A stretch of 64,000 nt of DNA from Bradyrhizobium sp. OK095 (GCF_900109945.1 NZ_FOBX01000008.1:62001-126000); one strand, 5' to 3'; shown: positions 43,163 through 53,770, counted from the stretch's first letter. Made by a program: numbers and translations. The notes: generated by a model not told the origin, from the letters alone.

Positions 43163-45976
43163 CTATTGCCCGAGCCGTTCGATCAAGGCCGGTGCGTGCA
43201 CCTGGTCGGCCTTGTAGTTGCCGGTCAGCGTGTACATGACGATGTTGGCGCCGGCACGGTAGGCGAATTCGCGCTGGCGGGTGTCGCCGCTGGTCACCGG
43301 CAGCATGTACTGGCCGTCGGGGCGCACGGCCCAGGCGCCGGCAAGATCGTTCGAGGTGATGATGATCGGCGACACGCCGTCGCCGCCGCGCGCCGGCCGC
43401 TGCGCGCCGTCCTCGTCGTCCTCGCGCGGCAGGCTCTCGACCCAGGTCTGGCCGGTGTTGAAGCGGCCGGGGAAGTCGCGCAGCAGATAGAAGGTCTTGG
43501 TCAGCACGTGCTCGCGCGGCACCGGCTCGAGCTCGGGCACGTCGAGCGAGGACAGGATCTCGCGCAAGGTCCGCATGGCCGGCGTCTGCGATGCGCCGTT
43601 GTCGCCGGGCGGCGCTTCGACCGCGTCGCGGGTGTCGAACAGCACCGTGCCGCCCTGCTTCATATAGGCGGCGATCTTGTCGATGGTGTCCTTTGGCGGC
43701 TTGGGCGCGCCGGGCACGATCGGCCAGTAGATCAGCGGGAAGAAGGCGAGCTCGTCGCGCGCGGGATCGATGCCGACGGGATCGCCGGCCTCGAGCGCGG
43801 TGCGCTGCGCCAGGAACAGCGTCAGTCCGGTCAGGCCGGCCTTGACGATGGAATCGACGTCGGCATTGCCGGTGACGACATAGGCGAGGCGGGTCTGCGA
43901 CACCGCCTTCATTGCGAACTCGTCGGACGCGCTGTCCGCGTAGGACGGCGTGGGCGAGAGCGACACGAGGCCTGCGAGCGCGAGCCCGAAGACAATCATT
44001 GCGGTCGCGGCGCGGCGGCGCAGCAGCGCGGCGAGGCCGCCGCCGAGCACCGCGACGATGATCGCGTCGACCAGGAACAGCGCCAGCGCGGTCGACAGCA
44101 GCCAGCCGCGCAGATCGCGGGGCTCGGCATTGGTGTAGGTGGCGTGCCGGGCGCGCAGGCTCGATGTATTCAGGGCTGCGATGCGGTCGGCGCTAGCAAG
44201 CGTGTTCACGGCGAGCGGTCCTTCTGCCGGACCATAGAAGCCGGGCGGGTGATCAGGCGTGGCGCGGTCGCGGTAATCCGCGGGCAGCGGCTTGGCGGTC
44301 GCCGGCGGCGGGCCGAACGCGCCAAAGCCGTCGAGGATGTGCAGCGGCGCCACCGTTTCAGTGGTCGCCTCGCTGGCGACGCCAGCGCCGGGCTTGGCGG
44401 TGTAGCCGGACATGTCGACCACCCGCCGCAGCATTTCGACGAAGATGCCGGACATCGGCAAATCCGACCAGCGCATATCGGCGCTGACATGGAACAGGCT
44501 GACGACACCCTTGCCGCGATGTTCACCGGTCACCAGCGGCGTACCGTCTTCCAGCGAAGCCCAGCTCTTGGTGGCGAGCACCGCGTCGGGCTCGGCGAGA
44601 ACCTGACGGTTCACGGTGACGTCCTTGGGGACCACGATTCCGGCAAACGGACCGTCGGCGGCGAAAGAGGCGAGGTGCTGCGGCTTCTCCCAGGTCAGGC
44701 TGCCGCCGAGCGTGCGGCCGCCCTTGCGCAGCTTGACCGGCACCAGATCGTCGTCGGCCTGCGCCAGGCGGGGCCCTGCGAACCGCACCAGCACGCCGCC
44801 CTGATCGACCCAGGCATTGAGGCGCTCGCGGATTTCAGGCGCGATGGTGCCGACATCGGCGAGGATGATCATCGGCAGCTTCTGGTCGAGAAATTGCGTG
44901 ATGCCCTGCTGCGGCGAGCCCTTGTCGGCGAGACGCACGTCGGCGAACGGCGCCAGCGCGCGGGTGAGATAGAAGGTCGGCGCCAGCAGCGGCTGCGCGG
45001 TCTCGCTGGTCGCGCCCGAGACGATGCCGATGGCGCGGCGGCGCCAGCGCTTGTCGAGCAGCTGCACAGCGCCGGCGGAGCGCTCGCCCGATATTTCGAG
45101 CCGCGAGATGTCGTTGCGCAGCTCGACCGGCAGGTCGAACGCTGCGTCGGTTTCCTTGTCCTGCGGGCCGAACGAGAAGCGCGCCTCGCCGATCGGCGAG
45201 GCCTTCTGGTCGAGCGCGCGCACGGTGCCGATGGCGATGCCGCTGTCGGTGCGCAGCACCTTCACCGTCATCTTGGCGGAGGCGTTCTCGGCCGCGACCA
45301 GCGCCAGCGGCGAGGAGGTGCCGCCTTCGAAGATGGTCAGGCTGCGATCCCCCAAGGTCTTGCCGAGGGCCTGCACGAACTCCTCGCCGCGGCCAGTATC
45401 GACACCATCAGACAGCCAAGCGATCTCGCAGTCGCCATTGGCCTTGAGGAAGCGATCGACGGTGGCGAGGGTGTCGACGCGATCGATCGAATAGGGTTTT
45501 GGCGTGATCTGCCGCAGCGCGACGCGCGCCGCGCCCGCCGGCATCAACGTGATGTCGCGGTTCGGCTCGGACAGCGGCACCAGCGCAATGGCGCGGCGGT
45601 CGTTGTCGGCATTGGCGATCAACTCGTCAGCGGCCCTGATCCTGACGTCCCAGTTCGATGCGGCGCTCCAGCCGTCGTCGAGCATGATCATCAGCGGCGC
45701 CTTGCTGCCGGCGGCACCGACCTGCGGATTCCAGATCGGGCCGGCGGCGGCGAAAATGACGAGGGCCGCAGCCAGGAGCCGTAGCGCGGTCAGCCACCAC
45801 GGCGTCCGCGATGGGGTCTCTTCGCGTGGCGCGATGTCGAACAGCAGGCGCGTCGGCGGAAACTCGATGCGGCGCGGCCGCGGCGGCATCACGCGCAGCA
45901 GCCACCACAGCACCGGCAGGCTGATGAGGCCGATCAGGAGCAGCGGTTCGGTGAAGGCGAGTGGCAATCCCATCAT
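43163..45976 (-). CDS. BatA N-terminal/DUF4159 domain membrane protein
   Basis: A 937-residue protein. Residues 1-90 are the BatA N-terminal domain (EPLLLIGLISLPVLWWLLRVMPPRPRRIEFPPTRLLFDI..WWLTALRLLAAALVIFAAAGPIW). A VWA-like part follows (APLMIMLDDGWSAASNWD), then two more helices near residue 640. The last ~215 residues are DUF4159 (TRLAYVVTGNADVDSIVKAGLTGLTLFLAQRT..FFPLIYWPI). Its start overlaps the DUF58 stop by 4 bp. Such genes are always near MoxR and DUF58 genes and are linked to envelope and stress functions. Confidence 0.88.
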   Translation of the reverse strand: MMGLPLAFTEPLLLIGLISLPVLWWLLRVMPPRPRRIEFPPTRLLFDIAPREETPSRTPWWLTALRLLAAALVIFAAAGPIWNPQVGAAGSKAPLMIMLDDGWSAASNWDVRIRAADELIANADNDRRAIALVPLSEPNRDITLMPAGAARVALRQITPKPYSIDRVDTLATVDRFLKANGDCEIAWLSDGVDTGRGEEFVQALGKTLGDRSLTIFEGGTSSPLALVAAENASAKMTVKVLRTDSGIAIGTVRALDQKASPIGEARFSFGPQDKETDAAFDLPVELRNDISRLEISGERSAGAVQLLDKRWRRRAIGIVSGATSETAQPLLAPTFYLTRALAPFADVRLADKGSPQQGITQFLDQKLPMIILADVGTIAPEIRERLNAWVDQGGVLVRFAGPRLAQADDDLVPVKLRKGGRTLGGSLTWEKPQHLASFAADGPFAGIVVPKDVTVNRQVLAEPDAVLATKSWASLEDGTPLVTGEHRGKGVVSLFHVSADMRWSDLPMSGIFVEMLRRVVDMSGYTAKPGAGVASEATTETVAPLHILDGFGAFGPPPATAKPLPADYRDRATPDHPPGFYGPAEGPLAVNTLASADRIAALNTSSLRARHATYTNAEPRDLRGWLLSTALALFLVDAIIVAVLGGGLAALLRRRAATAMIVFGLALAGLVSLSPTPSYADSASDEFAMKAVSQTRLAYVVTGNADVDSIVKAGLTGLTLFLAQRTALEAGDPVGIDPARDELAFFPLIYWPIVPGAPKPPKDTIDKIAAYMKQGGTVLFDTRDAVEAPPGDNGASQTPAMRTLREILSSLDVPELEPVPREHVLTKTFYLLRDFPGRFNTGQTWVESLPREDDEDGAQRPARGGDGVSPIIITSNDLAGAWAVRPDGQYMLPVTSGDTRQREFAYRAGANIVMYTLTGNYKADQVHAPALIERLGQ

Positions 45977-46916
45977 GCGGCCGGCCCCGCCTTGATGGTC
46001 GTGGTGCGCGAGCCCGACTTGCTCACCTGCATGCCGGCGTGCAGGAACAGCAGCATCTCGGCGGCGGAGCGATCGGTCGCATGCGTCGTGAACAGCCAGT
46101 CGAGCTTTGAGGTCTCGGCGCGGATCTGGTCGCGGTGCAGTGCCAGCCGCGCGGTGTAATCCTGCGCCCAGCTCTCGGCGCGGCCGGCGGTGATCACGCC
46201 AAAACCTTCCGGCTCGACGAACTCGACGCGGCCGGAATAGGGGAAAGATTCTTCGGCGGGATCGACCACCTGCACCATCGTGCCATGCGCGCCGGAGCCG
46301 GAGAGGCCTGCGAGTGTGGTTTTGATCTCCGTGATCGGCGACCAGAAATCCGACAGCACGATGATCTCGGCAAGCGCGGACGGAACGAAGGACGGCGGCA
46401 GGCTGAGCCGTTCGGCATCGTCATGCAGCATCGCCTGCGCCATCTTGTCGATGACGCTGCGGCTCGCGGTCGGCGCCATCAGACCGGGAATGCCGACGCG
46501 CTCGCCGCCCGAGACCAGCAGCTCGGCCAGCGCAAAGGCGACGATCAGCGTGCGCTCCAATTTGGATTCGCGCGCGGTCTTCGAGGCGAACGCCATCGAG
46601 GGCGAGCGGTCGGGCCAGATCCAGACCGTGTGCGAGGCTTCCCATTCAAGCTCGCGGACATAGAGATGGTCGTCGCGCGCCGAGCGGCGCCAGTCGACGT
46701 TCTGCGCCGGCTCGCCCGAGACGAAGCGGCGATATTGCCAGAAATTTTCGCCGGAGCCGGCGCGGCGCCTTCCATGCAAACCGTGGATGACGTTGGCGGC
46801 GATGCGGCGGGCCTCGAGCACCAGGCGCGGCAGCGAAGCGGCGAGCGTACGGCTTTCGCCATCGGCACGTCGGATCGCGATGATCTCCTTCGCTGTGTGC
46901 CCGGTCTCTGCTGCCA

Positions 46917-46920
<4 letters not shown>
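45973..46920 (-). CDS. DUF58 domain protein
   Basis: A 315-residue protein with the DUF58 core YRRFVSGEPAQNVDWRRSARDDHLYVRELEWEASHTVWIWPDRSPSMAF, whose last part is a degenerate VWA metal site (DRSPSM). ILSDF-like IIVLSDFWSP follows. DUF58 proteins are partners of MoxR ATPases and may be their clients. It overlaps moxR and the DUF4159 gene by 4 bp at each end, so the operon is translationally coupled. Confidence 0.9.
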
Positions 46921-47915
<995 letters not shown>

Positions 47916-48189
47916 CCGTCAGCTCCTTAAGAGTCCGCCACGCGGCTCGCTTGCGTCGTCAGATCATCACAAGTCAATCACATGGGTCCCATGCTAGACT
48001 TGCAGGAAGGCCATGTATTCGTTGAATTAACCTATCCCCACCTTATCGGCTAAAGGGTATGTAGGGCATCACGAAGTGGCGAACTCCACACCGGACTAAT
48101 CCGGGGGTGGAACCGCACACCGATTTACAACGTCAACGTACAAATCAGACTTGCACCAATCGTGCCAAATGACAAAGTCAGGGCAAACC

Positions 48190-48801
48190 ATGGCGAACCA
48201 AGGGCAGAGCGCCGAACGCGGTCTTGAGGGGCTGACTGCCGCCGCCAAAAGTGCTGCCAATACCGAAGGCGCCAAAAAAGGCCTGCCTCCGGTGCATCTG
48301 TGGAATCCGCCGTTTTGCGGCGATCTCGACATCCGAATCGCATCGGATGGTACTTGGTTCTACATGGGTACGCCAATCGGACGCCCCGCACTGGTTCGCT
48401 TATTCTCGACAGTTCTGAAGCGCGAGGGCGACAAGCATTTCCTCGTCACGCCGGTGGAGAAGGTCGGCATCCGCGTCGACGACGCGCCGTTCATGGCGGT
48501 CGAGATGCAGAAGGACGGCGAGGACAACCATAGCGTGCTGAGCTTCCGCACCAATGTCGACGACTGGGTGACATGCGACGCCGCGCACCGGCTGCGTTTC
48601 GAGCAGGCCAAGGACGGCGGGCTGACGCCATACTTGCATGTCCGTGCCGATCTTTGGGCCAAGGTCACCCGCGCGCTCTATTACGATCTTGTTGACATGG
48701 GCGAGGAGCGGATGGTCGATGGCCAGCCGATGTTCGGCGTCGAATCATCAGGTGAATTCTTCGCCATGGCCGATGCGGAGCAGGTGAGGGCCGCGCTTTG
48801 A
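48190..48801 (+). CDS. DUF1285 domain protein
   Basis: A 203-residue protein. After a flexible start, LPPVHLWNPPFCGDLDIRIASDGTWFYMGTPIGRPALVRLFSTVLKREGD is the typical DUF1285 block, two beta-rich modules of unknown function. ATG 48190 is selected; the frame is open up to 48151 without a ribosome site. Its stop overlaps the NudL start by 4 bp (TTGA), and it opens a four-gene run to cca. Confidence 0.88.
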   Translation: MANQGQSAERGLEGLTAAAKSAANTEGAKKGLPPVHLWNPPFCGDLDIRIASDGTWFYMGTPIGRPALVRLFSTVLKREGDKHFLVTPVEKVGIRVDDAPFMAVEMQKDGEDNHSVLSFRTNVDDWVTCDAAHRLRFEQAKDGGLTPYLHVRADLWAKVTRALYYDLVDMGEERMVDGQPMFGVESSGEFFAMADAEQVRAAL

Positions 48802-49469
48802 ACAAGCCTATCCTGAGGAGCGAGCCCACAGCGATCGGAGCTGCGGATTTCTTCGCCCGCTCGAAGTCGAGGCTTCACTTCGACGTGCCGCCCGCTCTGT
48901 TTGATCCGAATATCGTCCCTGCCTCGGGCGATCCCGGCACCGACAAGATGCTGGAGATCGTCGCGCGCGAGCAGCCGGTGCGCCCGGCGGCTGTGCTGAT
49001 CGCCGTGGTCGACCGTCCCGAGCCGACCATCCTGCTGACGCAGCGCGCGGCGCATCTCAACGACCATGCCGGCCAGATCGCCTTTCCCGGCGGCAAGATC
49101 GATGCGACCGATTCATCCCCGCTCGATGCGGCGCTGCGCGAGGCCGAGGAGGAGGTCGGGCTGTCGCGAGACTTCGTCGAGCCGATCGGCTATCTCGATC
49201 TCTACGGCACCGCGTTCGGCTTCCGCATCTTGCCGACGGTCGCCAAAGTGCGGCCCGGCTTCGAGCTTACCATCAACCATTCCGAGGTTGATGATGCCTT
49301 CGAGGTGCCGCTATCCTTCCTGATGGATCCGGCGAACCACCAGATGCACAGCAAGGAATTCCGCGGCATGGAGCGCTTCTATTACGCGATGCCGTTCGCG
49401 GAGCGCTACATCTGGGGTGCGACGGCCGGAATGCTGCGTGTGCTGTATGAGCGGATCTATTCGTCATGA
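48798..49469 (+). CDS. CoA pyrophosphatase, NudL-type Nudix hydrolase
   Basis: A 223-residue Nudix enzyme. The UPF0035 signature LLTQRAAHLNDHAGQIAFPGGKID sits just before the Nudix box (ALREAEEEVGL), the mark of CoA pyrophosphatases, which split CoA into 3',5'-ADP and phosphopantetheine. The start is TTG 48798, overlapping the DUF1285 stop. The C-terminus ends with the family helix ERYIWGATAGMLRVLYERI. Confidence 0.92.
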   Translation: MNKPILRSEPTAIGAADFFARSKSRLHFDVPPALFDPNIVPASGDPGTDKMLEIVAREQPVRPAAVLIAVVDRPEPTILLTQRAAHLNDHAGQIAFPGGKIDATDSSPLDAALREAEEEVGLSRDFVEPIGYLDLYGTAFGFRILPTVAKVRPGFELTINHSEVDDAFEVPLSFLMDPANHQMHSKEFRGMERFYYAMPFAERYIWGATAGMLRVLYERIYSS

Positions 49470-49729
49470 TCCGGCCGGTCCTGACCGAGATCGGAATTTT
49501 CCTCGTTCCCTTTGCCGTCTATGCACTGTTCCTGGCCGCCACCCGGTCCGGCCTGTTCGTGCAAACATCCTGGCCGATCACCATCGTCGCGCGCCTTGCG
49601 CTGGCGGCGCTCGTGCTTGTCATCGCGGGGCTGATCGGGTTCGCGCATTTCTCCGGCGCTGCGCCGAATTCGACCTATGTTCCCGCCCATGTCGTGAACG
49701 GCAAGCTCGTGCCGGGCACGGAGAAATAA
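49466..49729 (+). CDS. DUF6111 small membrane protein
   Basis: An 87-residue protein with two helices (LTEIGIFLVPFAVYALFLAA, IVARLALAALVLVIAGLIGFAHF) and a conserved-looking end NSTYVPAHVVNGKLVPG. The size, start and position between a NudL-type gene and cca match DUF6111 of Rhizobiales. It overlaps nudL by 4 bp (ATGA). The function is unknown. Confidence 0.8.
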   Translation: MIRPVLTEIGIFLVPFAVYALFLAATRSGLFVQTSWPITIVARLALAALVLVIAGLIGFAHFSGAAPNSTYVPAHVVNGKLVPGTEK

Positions 49730-49736
49730 GGGCCGG

Positions 49737-51008
49737 ATGATGAGCGCAGAGCCGATCCTCGAGCCGGTCCTTGCCGATGCGCCCTGGCTGAACTCAGGCG
49801 GCACCGCGCGGGTCCTCGAGCTGCTCAACGCCAATGGCGAGGAGGCGCGGGTGGTCGGCGGCGCCGTGCGCAACGCGCTGCTCGGTCTCGTGCCCGGCGA
49901 CATCGACATCGCGACCACGGCGCTGCCGGAGGAGGTGGTGCGGCGCGCCAAGGCTGCCGGCATCAAGAGCGTGCCGACCGGCATCGCCCACGGCACCATC
50001 ACGCTCGTCATCGACGGAGCGCCTTACGAAGTCACGACGCTGCGCGAGGACACCGAGACCTTCGGCCGCAAGGCCAAGGTCGCGTTCGGCCGCGACTGGG
50101 TGAAGGACGCCGAGCGCCGCGATTTCACCATGAACGGCTTGTCGGTCGATGCGGCAGGTGTCGTCTACGACTATGTCGGCGGCATCGCGGACGCCAAAGT
50201 GCGGCGCGTGCGCTTCATCGGCGATCCCGACCAGCGCATCGCCGAGGATTACTTGCGCATCCTGCGCTTCTACCGCATCCACGCCGCCTTCGGTGCCGGG
50301 GATCCCGATCGCGACGGCTCGCTCGCCTGCATCCGGGGACGCGCGGGCCTGGCGAGCCTGTCGGCCGAACGGGTGCGCATGGAGATGCTGAAGCTGCTGG
50401 TGGCCGGCGGTGCATCCGCGGCTGCGTCGGCTATGGCCGATGGCGGATTGCTGCAGGCGCTGATCGGCGGCGTTGGCTATATCGGACCCTTGGCGACGAT
50501 GATCGCGATCGAACGCGAGCTCGGCCTCCCGGCAAGCAGCACGCGGCGCCTCGCAGCCCTGGCGGTCGCCGTGACCGAAGATGCCAAGCGTCTCACCACG
50601 CGCCTGCGGCTGTCCAATGTCGAAGCCAAAGCGCTGGATTCGATGGGGCACCGCTGGTGGCGCTTCGCCGCCAAGGACGAGGCCCATGCGCGGCGGCTGC
50701 TCTACCGGCTTGGCGCGGAGCGCTATCACGATCGCGTGTTGCTCGGCTGGGCGCGGACGACGAATGACGTGCATTCGTCGCACTGGCGCGCACTCGCAGA
50801 GCTGCCGCAGTGCTGGACGGCGCCGAAATTTCCGCTTCGCGCCGCCGACTTCATCGCGCGCGGGATGGCGGAAGGGCCTGCGCTCGGACATGTGTTGACA
50901 CTCGCCGAGGACGCCTGGCTTGCTGCGGATTTTCCACTCGAGGAAGCCGCACTCGCTGCCATCGCCGATCAAGCTGCGGCCCGCATCAGCCGCGACGAGA
51001 GAACGTGA
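49737..51008 (+). CDS. cca: CCA-adding tRNA nucleotidyltransferase
   Basis: A 423-residue enzyme that adds or repairs the 3' CCA end of tRNAs. The nucleotidyltransferase site is GGAVRNALLG (41-50) with DID (55-57), and RRDFTMNGLS and EDYLRILRFYR are class II Cca/PAP blocks. The gene is complete. Its last 328 bp are repeated in decayed form at 52694-53011. At the end, the sequence GTGACCATC matches the start of the TSUP permease at 53003, which suggests that cca once ran directly into that gene. Confidence 0.95.
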   Translation: MMSAEPILEPVLADAPWLNSGGTARVLELLNANGEEARVVGGAVRNALLGLVPGDIDIATTALPEEVVRRAKAAGIKSVPTGIAHGTITLVIDGAPYEVTTLREDTETFGRKAKVAFGRDWVKDAERRDFTMNGLSVDAAGVVYDYVGGIADAKVRRVRFIGDPDQRIAEDYLRILRFYRIHAAFGAGDPDRDGSLACIRGRAGLASLSAERVRMEMLKLLVAGGASAAASAMADGGLLQALIGGVGYIGPLATMIAIERELGLPASSTRRLAALAVAVTEDAKRLTTRLRLSNVEAKALDSMGHRWWRFAAKDEAHARRLLYRLGAERYHDRVLLGWARTTNDVHSSHWRALAELPQCWTAPKFPLRAADFIARGMAEGPALGHVLTLAEDAWLAADFPLEEAALAAIADQAAARISRDERT

Positions 51009-51013
51009 CCATC
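50686..51013 (+). repeat. Direct repeat, copy 1: cca 3' end
   Basis: 328 bp from inside cca to just past its stop. It matches 52694-53011, which is a net 10 bp shorter. By eye there are about 14 differences in the last ~186 bases. Several are silent third-position changes, for example CTC-GAG-GAA against CTA-GAG-GAG. Homology stops soon after the GTGACCATC segment. Confidence 0.85.
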
Positions 51014-51051
51014 CTGTTGGGTTTCTCCAGCAGCTTGATTTTGGAGAGTTG

Positions 51052-51357
51052 CTAGAGAACGCCCTGGGCAGCCGCGTTATCCCGATAGACTTGCTTTTGA
51101 CGAACGATCGCCAATTCTCTGCGGCACGCTGTGAATGCAGTGTCGGTGGAGCGGATACCGAACGTCCCACAGACGTCGCGATCCTCATCCGCTATCGTCC
51201 GCTCGAGATATGCGCGTGCGGCGTCACGCATGGCTGGGCCGGAAATGAAAAACGCGTGCAGCCCATAGGCGAACAGGCCGGCAATGAGTAGCCCAGACCC
51301 CAGTGCAGGGAGCGGGACGTGGCGGAGACTAGGCGCATTGGTTCTGGTTTCGGTCAT
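51052..51357 (-). CDS. Hypothetical protein with one membrane helix, in the cca island
   Basis: A 101-residue protein (MTETRTNAPSLRHVPLPALGSG). The helix LPALGSGLLIAGLFAYGLHAFFI is followed by an outer domain with two Cys (DVCGTFGIR, TACRRELAI). No family is recognised. It is divergent from the cytochrome c gene inside the segment between the two cca ends. ATG 51357 is used because an upstream extension looks like non-coding sequence. Confidence 0.55.
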   Translation of the reverse strand: MTETRTNAPSLRHVPLPALGSGLLIAGLFAYGLHAFFISGPAMRDAARAYLERTIADEDRDVCGTFGIRSTDTAFTACRRELAIVRQKQVYRDNAAAQGVL

Positions 51358-51671
51358 GGAAATCTCATTGAAAATCAGATCGACTGGAAAGCGGGTTGTT
51401 CGTCGGCAAAGCCAGAATAGCCTCCAGATCGGGGCCGGCGCTTGGAAAACCTTGCGCATATATGGCGCTCGAGTTCTTCGCGCTCCACGGCCCCCTCAGC
51501 TTAAGCCCAGGGAGGGCCTATTGCTCTCCGCAATCCACGCAATGTTTTCCGCGCGCCAAGCCGCGATTGCACTTAGCTTGCTGACAAGTTGGGTTAACCG
51601 ACGTTGTTTATCGCCAAATCTGTTCGATACATTTTCAGACCTGCTCAATTCATTTCCAGAGGGTCATTGCC
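51358..51671. other. Gap without a gene between divergent island genes
   Basis: This 314-bp stretch separates the starts of the two island genes and probably holds both promoters. It is less GC-rich than its surroundings towards the cytochrome side. No repeat, RNA or operator was recognised. Confidence 0.5.
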
Positions 51672-52649
51672 ATGAACCTGCGCGCGCTGATGCTATTGAT
51701 ATCAGTTGTTTTCAGCGGACCTGCTGCCTTTGCGCAGCAACCCAGCGCTGCCCCTCCGTCTGAGGGATTTCCGGCTTGGGCGTTCTTGTGGGACCCGTCC
51801 GTCAAGGTGCCCCCGCCGGACGACAACCCCAACCAACTCGCCGGCAGCAACGCCGCCTTCAGTTGGAAACAGGCGAGAGATCTTTTCTTTGCGCTGGATT
51901 GGCATCCGGATGACCATCCGGCCATGCCGGAGATCGTTGCCATCGGGCGCAAGCCGGAGGTCCGCGCGTGCGGATCATGCCATCGCGCCGAGGGCACCGG
52001 TGGTCCTGAAGGTGCGAGTCTCGCAGGTTTGCCGGTGAACTATTTGGTCCAGCAACTCGCCGACTTCAAAAGTGGCGCCCGAAAGATGTCTGGGCCGGAG
52101 AGACCCCCAAAAACCATGGTGGCCTCGGCCAAGGCCATGACTGACGCCGAGATGCACGCCGCGGCAGAGTATTTTGCCGGGCTGAAGCCCAGGCGGTTGA
52201 TCAAGGTCGTCGAAAGCGACAGCATTCCCAAAACAGGGCCGTCTCGCATGTTTTACGTCAGAAGTCCGGAGGGCGGCTCCGAAGCGCTCGGCCTGCGGAT
52301 TGTCGAGATGCCAGACGATGGAGAGCAGTTCGAACTCCGTGACTCACGAGCGACTTTCACGGCCTATGTGCCGGTTGGAAGCTTGGTGAAGGGAGAAGCA
52401 CTCGCCACGACCGGCGGATCGGGCACCACCGTTGTTTGCGCTGGCTGCCACGGTCCGGACCTCAGAGGCACTGGCGAGATTCCGTCGATTGCAGGTCGCT
52501 CGCCGACCTACATCGTGCGACAGCTGTATGAGTTTCAGAATGGAGGCCGCGTGGCAAGCGCGAGCGCTCTGATGAAACCGACCGTGGAAAAGTTGTCCTC
52601 GAGCGACATGATTGCTTTGGCCGCCTACGTGGCGTCGCTTCCGCCATGA
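51672..52649 (+). CDS. Secreted di-haem cytochrome c
   Basis: A 325-residue periplasmic protein with signal peptide MNLRALMLLISVVFSGPAAFAQ. Two haem sites are CGSCH (100-104) and CAGCH (256-260), each beginning a cytochrome c domain with a later Met ligand candidate (ARKMSGPERP; ASALMKPTVEKL). The tandem domains resemble c4-type and thiosulfate- or alcohol-dehydrogenase-linked cytochromes, which pass electrons to oxidases. A domain of ~130 residues lies between the two. The gene sits alone on the island between the cca copies, so its partner enzyme is not apparent. Confidence 0.88.
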   Translation: MNLRALMLLISVVFSGPAAFAQQPSAAPPSEGFPAWAFLWDPSVKVPPPDDNPNQLAGSNAAFSWKQARDLFFALDWHPDDHPAMPEIVAIGRKPEVRACGSCHRAEGTGGPEGASLAGLPVNYLVQQLADFKSGARKMSGPERPPKTMVASAKAMTDAEMHAAAEYFAGLKPRRLIKVVESDSIPKTGPSRMFYVRSPEGGSEALGLRIVEMPDDGEQFELRDSRATFTAYVPVGSLVKGEALATTGGSGTTVVCAGCHGPDLRGTGEIPSIAGRSPTYIVRQLYEFQNGGRVASASALMKPTVEKLSSSDMIALAAYVASLPP

Positions 52650-52693
52650 TAGAAACCGTCGCTTCTGGGCCCTCGTCGCAACCGTCGAAGCCA

Positions 52694-53005
52694 ATGCGCG
52701 GCGGTTACTCTATCGGCCCGGCGCGGAGCGCTATCACGATCACGTGTTGAGCGGACGGAGAGCGAAGTGCGTTCGTCACGCCGGCGCGCGCTTGCCGAGC
52801 TGCCGTAGTGCTGGATTGCGCCGAAATTTCCGCTTCGCGCCACCGGCTTCATCGCGCGCGGGATGGCGGAAGGGCCTGCGCTCGGACATGTGTTGAAACT
52901 CGCCGAGGACGCTTGGCTTGCGGCCGATTTTCCACTAGAGGAGGCCGCACTCGCTGCCATCGCCGATCAAGCTGCGGCACGTCTCAGCCGCGACGGGAAA
53001 AATTG
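52694..53005 (+). pseudogene. Decayed second copy of the cca 3' end
   Basis: This matches cca codons ~317-423. The copy has an in-frame TAG (GCCGTAGTG against GCCGCAGTG in cca, Gln to stop) and a net 10-bp deletion in the 52745-52795 region that shifts the frame. The last ~55 codons still read as cca and end in GKN-stop, overlapping the TSUP gene TTG start. There is no start, and the part before codon 317 is missing. Divergence includes silent changes, so the copy looks like an allele from a related strain rather than a fresh duplication. Confidence 0.88.
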
Positions 53006-53770
53006 ACCATCGTCTCAGCCTTCGCCGACATCTCGATCTTTCAGCTTCTGCTGGTCGCGTTGATGGCGTTGTTTGCTTCGATCATCGGTGGTCTCGCCGG
53101 CTACGGCACCGGCGCGCTGATGCCGCTGGTCCTCGTGCCGCTGGTCGGCGCCGAGCCCGTAGTGCCGATCATCGCGATCTCCGCACTCTTCACCAATTCC
53201 AGCCGCGCAATCGCCTATCTCCGTTACGCCGACCGCCGCCGCGCCCTCATCGTGCTCGCCTGCGCGGCACTGACGACCGCGCTTGGCGCCTACGGCTACA
53301 CGCGCCTCACCAATGCGGGCGCGGCGCTCGTGATCGGCTCCATGCTGATGCTGAGCGTGCCGCTGCGCCGCGTGCTCCGCCGCCGCAAGGTCAGGATCGG
53401 CGACACCGGTCTTGCCGCAGGCTCCGTCGGCTACGGCGTGCTGGTCGGCGGCACCTCCGGCTCCGGCGTGATCCTGCTCTCGCTCTTGATGGCCGCGGGG
53501 CTCGAAGGTGCCGCGGTGATCGCAACCGACGCGATGATCTCGCTCGGCACCGGTCTGATCAAGATCTCGGTGTTCGGCCTTGCCGGCGCGGTGACAGCGC
53601 AGGTGCTCGCCTTCGCGCTGTTGATCGGAGGGATAGCCATCCCCGGCGCGTTCCTCGCAAAGGCCTTCGTCGAGCGGATGCCGGTGCATATTCACACGGC
53701 GATCCTCGATGCGGCGGTGATCGTCGGCGGGCTGGTGATGATCTCGGCTGCGGCGAGGCAGCTCGTCTGA
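53003..53770 (+). CDS. TSUP family membrane permease (TauE/SafE)
   Basis: A 255-residue protein with about eight helices. SIIGGLAGYGTGALMPLVLVPLVG at the start and the half-repeat GSVGYGVLVGGTSGSGVILLSLLMAAGL in the middle show the internal duplication of the family. TSUP proteins export sulfite, sulfoacetate or other organic anions, or take up thiosulfate. TTG 53003 overlaps the stop of the cca remnant (TTGA), the kind of coupling expected when cca was the native upstream gene. A role with the cytochrome cannot be claimed. Confidence 0.85.
   Translation: MTIVSAFADISIFQLLLVALMALFASIIGGLAGYGTGALMPLVLVPLVGAEPVVPIIAISALFTNSSRAIAYLRYADRRRALIVLACAALTTALGAYGYTRLTNAGAALVIGSMLMLSVPLRRVLRRRKVRIGDTGLAAGSVGYGVLVGGTSGSGVILLSLLMAAGLEGAAVIATDAMISLGTGLIKISVFGLAGAVTAQVLAFALLIGGIAIPGAFLAKAFVERMPVHIHTAILDAAVIVGGLVMISAAARQLV

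Noticed and set aside
43154..45784. An open frame of 876 codons on the plus strand
   Set aside because: It lies wholly antisense to the BatA/DUF4159 gene. Its composition (His, Gln, Arg, Asp rich, low complexity) is that of a mirror frame in GC-rich DNA, and the minus strand shows family motifs, overlaps and operon order.
51005..51055. A 16-codon frame after cca (MTILLGFSSSLILESC) as a gene
   Set aside because: It is too short to stand as a gene. It may be a relic of the start of the TSUP permease gene (MTIV..), which supports the island model but is not a feature alone.
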